64,000 nucleotides of DNA, taken from the NCBI RefSeq assembly GCF_014203645.1, contig NZ_JACHJL010000008.1, forward strand, positions 301,431 through 365,430, written 5' to 3'. The translations under genes and the position numbers were made by a program. The notes under the pieces are model-generated. The model searched no databases. It saw nothing but the letters and a program-made list of their open reading frames with translations, and was not told the DNA's origin. Positions within the stretch are counted from its first letter, which is position 1. Each line of letters starts with the position of its first letter. The stretch comes from Streptomyces zagrosensis. GTDB lineage: Bacteria; Actinomycetota; Actinomycetes; Streptomycetales; Streptomycetaceae. Shown piece by piece: positions 62,301-64,000 of the stretch.

Positions 62301-64000
62301 GCACCGCCCGAGGCCGTGGCGGGGGGCACGGTGAGCACGAGCTTGCCGGTGTGCCGCGCCTGCGCCATGAACCGGAACGCCTCCGGTGCCTGCCGTACGT
62401 CAAAGAGTGTCGCGGGCAGCGGCTTCAGCACGCCCTGTTCGAAGAGCTCCATCAGCTCCGCGAGCATCCCGGCGACCGCGTCCAGGCCGGCGTCCAGCGC
62501 GTCGTACGCCTGGTACCGCACATCCGGGCGCAGGGCGGTGATCTGCTCGTCGCTGCGGATGTCGGTCTTGCCCATCTCCAGGAACCGCCCGCCATCGGCG
62601 AGCAGCCGCAGCGAGGCATCGACGTACTCCGCGGCCAAGGAGTTGAGCACCACATGCACGCCTCGGCCACCGGTGGCGGTACGGAACTCGTGCTCGAAGT
62701 CCAGCGTCCGAGAGGAGGCGATGCGGTCCGCGTCGATGCCGAGCCCCTGCACGGTGGGCCATTTCCACGGGCTTGCGGTGGCGAAGACCTCCGCACCGAT
62801 GTGTCGGGCGAGTTGGATGGCCGCCATGCCGACGCCGCCGCTCGCGGCGTGTACCAGCAGGGATTCGCCCTGCTGCAACCCGGCCAGCCGACGCAGCCCG
62901 TAGTACGCCGTGAGGAACACCACGGGGACCGTCGCGGCCTGCGTGAATGACCAGCCGTCGGGCATCAGGACCCAGCCGCGCCGATCGCTCACCACCACCG
63001 AACCGAAGGAACCGAGGGCCAGCCCGACCACCCGGTCACCGGGCTTCAGGTCCGACACCTGCGATCCGGTGGCCATAACGATTCCTGCGGCCTCAGTGCC
63101 CAACAGGCCCACGTCGCCGCGCATCATGCCGAGGCCGGCGACGACATCACGGAAGTTCAGCCCGGCCGCCCGCACCGCCACCCGAATCTGCCCCGGTCCC
63201 AGGTCGTTCCAGACATCGTCGGCCGGCATCCACTTCAGGTTCTCGGCCGAGCCCGCCGCCCGCATGCCGACCCGTACGGCGTGCCGCTTCTCCTCCGAAG
63301 CCGCCAGCTCCCACGGCGCAAGCGGCAGCCCGGTGTCGTGCGCGGTGCGGGTGAGGCGAGGCGCGTGTAACTCAGCTCCGCGTAGCGCTAGTTGGGGTTC
63401 ATCGGTGGCCAGCAAGCTGGGGAGCGTGTGTGCCGTCAGTACGGCGTCGGCGTCAGCGTCCACGATGGTGATACGCCCCGGATTCTCGGCCTGCGCCGAA
63501 CGCAACAGCCCCCACACCGCCGCAGCCCCCGCATCCACCATCTCACCCAGCGCCACCCCCACCCCGCGCTCAGTGACCACCACCAACCGAGACTCAGCAC
63601 ACTCCTCATCCACCAACCACCGCTGCACCACCGCCAACACCCCACACGCCGCACCCACAGCATCTGAAGCAGCCGCAGCCGCATCAGCGCTCGTCAGGGC
63701 ACACCACACCACCACCCCCGGCAACCCCGACACGGAACCAGACTCAGAGCCACCGCCAGAAACGGCGTGAGAAGCCGAGACAAGCTCGGGAGCGTGCTCA
63801 GACTGGGGCTCCGGCTCCGGCTGGGTGGCCAAACTCCAACGGTCCTCACCCCACACCACCACCCCAGCACCCACCGGCCCAGACGCACCCACCGCGCCCG
63901 CCACGCCCGCCATGTCCGCAGAAGCCGGCAACGGCACCCACCGCACCCGGAACAAATCCTCCACCCGCCGACCCGCCACCGACAACTCACCCGAAGGCAA
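56369..64000 (-). CDS. Type I PKS, C-terminal part (runs off right edge): ER-KR-ACP, then KS-degenerate AT-KR-ACP
   Basis: The visible 2543 residues begin after the DH of a module whose start is beyond the edge. First module: KR structural part 20-225, ER 245-560 (VHAASGGVGMA), KR 565-790 (LDD 657-659, B-type; Tyr714, Asn718), ACP Ser883 in GFDSL. Second module: KS 946-1375 (Cys1122, His1257, and KTHVGHL with His1297), a ruined AT at 1500-1760, KR 1860-2395 (Tyr2300, Asn2304), ACP Ser2464. The first module looks like ordinary Streptomyces PKS, the second like the lineage of the next two proteins. The C-terminal 30 residues are strongly basic. Codon 211 of the visible part is TTA (63368-63370). 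The start is outside the window. Confidence 0.94.
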   Translation of the reverse strand: MPSGELSVAGRRVEDLFRVRWVPLPASADMAGVAGAVGASGPVGAGVVVWGEDRWSLATQPEPEPQSEHAPELVSASHAVSGGGSESGSVSGLPGVVVWCALTSADAAAAASDAVGAACGVLAVVQRWLVDEECAESRLVVVTERGVGVALGEMVDAGAAAVWGLLRSAQAENPGRITIVDADADAVLTAHTLPSLLATDEPQLALRGAELHAPRLTRTAHDTGLPLAPWELAASEEKRHAVRVGMRAAGSAENLKWMPADDVWNDLGPGQIRVAVRAAGLNFRDVVAGLGMMRGDVGLLGTEAAGIVMATGSQVSDLKPGDRVVGLALGSFGSVVVSDRRGWVLMPDGWSFTQAATVPVVFLTAYYGLRRLAGLQQGESLLVHAASGGVGMAAIQLARHIGAEVFATASPWKWPTVQGLGIDADRIASSRTLDFEHEFRTATGGRGVHVVLNSLAAEYVDASLRLLADGGRFLEMGKTDIRSDEQITALRPDVRYQAYDALDAGLDAVAGMLAELMELFEQGVLKPLPATLFDVRQAPEAFRFMAQARHTGKLVLTVPPATASGGAVLVTGGTGDLGALVARHLVERYGVRDLVLVSRRGPEAASAGAVREELEALGARADVVACDVTDRAALASLVAAIRAERPLAGVVHCAAALDDGVIGALDEERIGRVFAPKFDALCQLDELTRGPECGLFVLFSSAAGVLGSPGQGNYAAANAAADAVVRARRAAGLPGVSMAWGWWGQGSGLTGKLSEADRERFARGGVVAMSPDEGLALFDAALAHGAPDLVPVKLNVAKLAGQGALPALLSGLSTPGTGRRTAYRGGEQGSTEALRRRLAGLSSAEQDRALVELVAGQVATVLGHGQAASVEVSKPFTALGFDSLTAVELRNRLSQETGLRLPATLTFDHPTPLALAHFLHSELVEGLEVLPAAEPPALAVLPAAADAPIAVLGMGCRFPGGGNGPEPFWQNLLDGVDAASEVPADRWDMDAYYNPRKGVPGKAYTRKASFVSDLADWDAEFFGCTPQEALRLDPQHRMLLEMVWVAMEDAGIPAERMRGSRTGVFLGLSDSSQYSRRQIEAEGQSCFDDPSFFLGLSSSAAAGRIAYHLDLRGPTMTVDTACSSALTATHLAVQSLRKGECDLAIIAAASALLDPSALVQACKMSMLSADGRVKAFDERADGFVAGEGSGAVILQRVQDAVAENRPMHAIIRGSAMTQDGRSNGLTAPSRPAQASVVRTALADAGVRPQDIGFVEAHGSGTSLGDAIEYGALEEVFVADRPTDRPLLIGAVKTHVGHLLTTAGMAGLIKTVLAVRTGEVPANLHLERPNPDVNLDGPVRPAQLRQPFPVSPGALRRGGVSSFGWSGTNIHLVIEQAPPGAEPQPAATQQPGAKPQVAAMPQPGAMPQPGAQPPATDEVEHVLTLSAMNAASLTEAAASLADHLAQQPQLALADVAFTTQTGRTAFAVRRTLLCRDVADAIAHLRDPAGAAGVVSSERAHRVGLLLPGAVAHAGTVSGLYAAEPAFRTALDACAELAADRFGLGLSGVPDTGHRLPADAEPNPEAQAGLSAFAVDYALARLLDAYGVRPAVVIGRGAGEYAAGCVAGMFDLADAMALVVDPGRAHEVAFREPRISVLSSVTGVLLTAQEAADPGYWSRLPQRPSALADDTASLAPYASVLVEAGWGNTVAAFGSASDEQRAATAQYAPGPDPHLPAGANGAGPLPVGPLPTVRLLPEVGTDADRGSWLSALSQLWELGLPVDWALSHGTRRRLLRLPTYRFQRTRYWPQPVARPAGTAAVGSAGAAGARGTRFLAPTWRRDDTAPMAPALRTGPVRPASAQLGTVQHASAQPGTAQPASVQPATVLVLADRAGLGEPLAALATAAGDTVVLVEPGDAYQRRGATVTIDPTRPEDYERLLTELDQAAAAGSVAGSGVTVEAGARGPGGAATPLRVIHAFGYPASGTRADQSALTGTRADQSPPGGSPGQATPDDVLDTGFYSLLWLTQAIGRVVPSRQVELVVALSGTADVLGGEPLEPLSAPAVGLCRSIVVEYPLIRCRCVDLAADTGNERAAAQLLRESALLTRPAPGSDAASNGTGPAPGEVLSAWRRDRRWLPSLDKVTLPQVSDSQVWRPDGVYAIVGGTGGLGLALARRLAPTGARLALIGRTELPEPALWDHWIDAHRPDDHISGILLAIKQLRAIGAQVLPVTADISIPDQAAGAIRTVREHFGELYGVIHAAGVPGGGLLQSRTREQAAAVLAPKIGGTLAIAEALRADPPELLVLYSSTVTAIGGHGEGDYGAANAFLDAFAAAQDGAGTVAGRVLSIGWGAWQHDRWQSQAYAAAPVLRERVARAREEFGFTDEEGTAALGRAIAAGPAHLYVLNQPLEDLAALMRLMSDPHALSGTAAGAVPPELRYPRPDLRVPYLAPRSETEHTVARAWQEVLGMERVGIHDPFFELGGTSLVGLAVVARLAAEFNRELAAASLFEHPTVAQLAALLDSSTPDAENGGASPDKRRLDAGAARGQRRRAGASTTKRRRTGK
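58060..58120 (-). repeat. Direct repeat in the KR linker of the first PKS
   Basis: A 30-base segment encoding GTRADQS occurs twice (residues 1963-1969 and 1973-1979). It lies in a low-complexity linker before the KR catalytic part and looks like a recent duplication. Confidence 0.65.
58721..59503 (-). other. Degenerate acyltransferase domain
   Basis: Residues 1500-1760 of the first PKS. The expected GHSxGEY nucleophile elbow reads GRGAGEY (59204-59224), so the catalytic Ser is lost, and about 120 residues that should carry the Arg and the HAFH/YASH motif are deleted between 1620 and 1630. The post-AT linker LPTYRFQRTRYWPQP is intact. The domain cannot load an extender unit. Confidence 0.88.
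59775..59880 (-). repeat. Pro/Gln/Ala repeat in the KS-AT linker of the first PKS
   Basis: Six-residue-like units (QPGAKPQ, MPQPGAMPQPGAQP) are repeated at residues 1383-1412. A similar hexapeptide repeat, (A/V)Q(P/L)GT, is at 1838-1862 (58418-58490). Flexible linkers, recently expanded. Confidence 0.65.

Overview
The window is high-GC actinobacterial DNA, almost certainly Streptomyces. It has dense GTG/ATG starts, many 4-bp ATGA/GTGA gene overlaps, rare TTA codons, and a gene order (shc-hpn block, wall-polymer block, galE, zitB-like, idi, SCO6745-like) that I recall from S. coelicolor around SCO6745-SCO6764. There is no CRISPR array, tRNA, rRNA or intact insertion sequence that I can support.

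Left third (1-20 kb): a minus-strand hopanoid operon (hpnC-hpnD-hpnE-polyprenyl diphosphate synthase-shc, with shc running off the left edge). A TetR-like regulator follows. Next is a six-gene minus-strand block: nucleotidyltransferase, iron-type alcohol dehydrogenase, two CDP-alcohol phosphotransferases, a GT2 glycosyltransferase and a two-component polysaccharide-type ABC exporter. It looks like a pathway that makes a CDP-alditol, builds a phosphodiester glycolipid or polymer, and exports it. Then come galE, a CDF zinc exporter (zitB-like, with a candidate Zur box upstream), idi (supplying DMAPP for hopanoids), an RsbW-like ATPase, an enoyl-CoA hydratase and a SCO6745-family protein.

Middle (20-35 kb): an accessory set with a DHA2-type MFS pump, DinB/DUF664 protein, LysR regulator, luciferase-like oxidoreductase and PLP decarboxylase. 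The pump and the oxidoreductase each carry a TTA codon near the start and share an upstream motif. Then a 44-aa LPFR-motif protein, tex, an SMP-30 lactonase-like protein and an MMPL exporter, followed by a 0.9-kb stretch with no credible gene.

Right half (35.5-64 kb, continuing past the edge): one minus-strand polyketide operon. Three type I PKS proteins hand over by 4-bp overlaps. The first (partial) ends an ordinary reducing module (ER-KR-ACP visible) and then switches to a module with a wrecked acyltransferase. The second has two complete KS-AT-KR-ACP modules. The third has its AT cleanly missing. Downstream lie the four genes that make hydroxymalonyl-ACP (FkbK-, FkbJ-, FkbI- and FkbH-like) without an O-methyltransferase, then a thioesterase, an Atg22/UMF1-type transporter and an ATP-grasp protein. 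Four consecutive ketoreducing modules plus a hydroxymalonyl supply predict a long contiguous polyol, as in butyrolactol A. Several genes of this operon contain TTA codons, so it is probably under bldA control.
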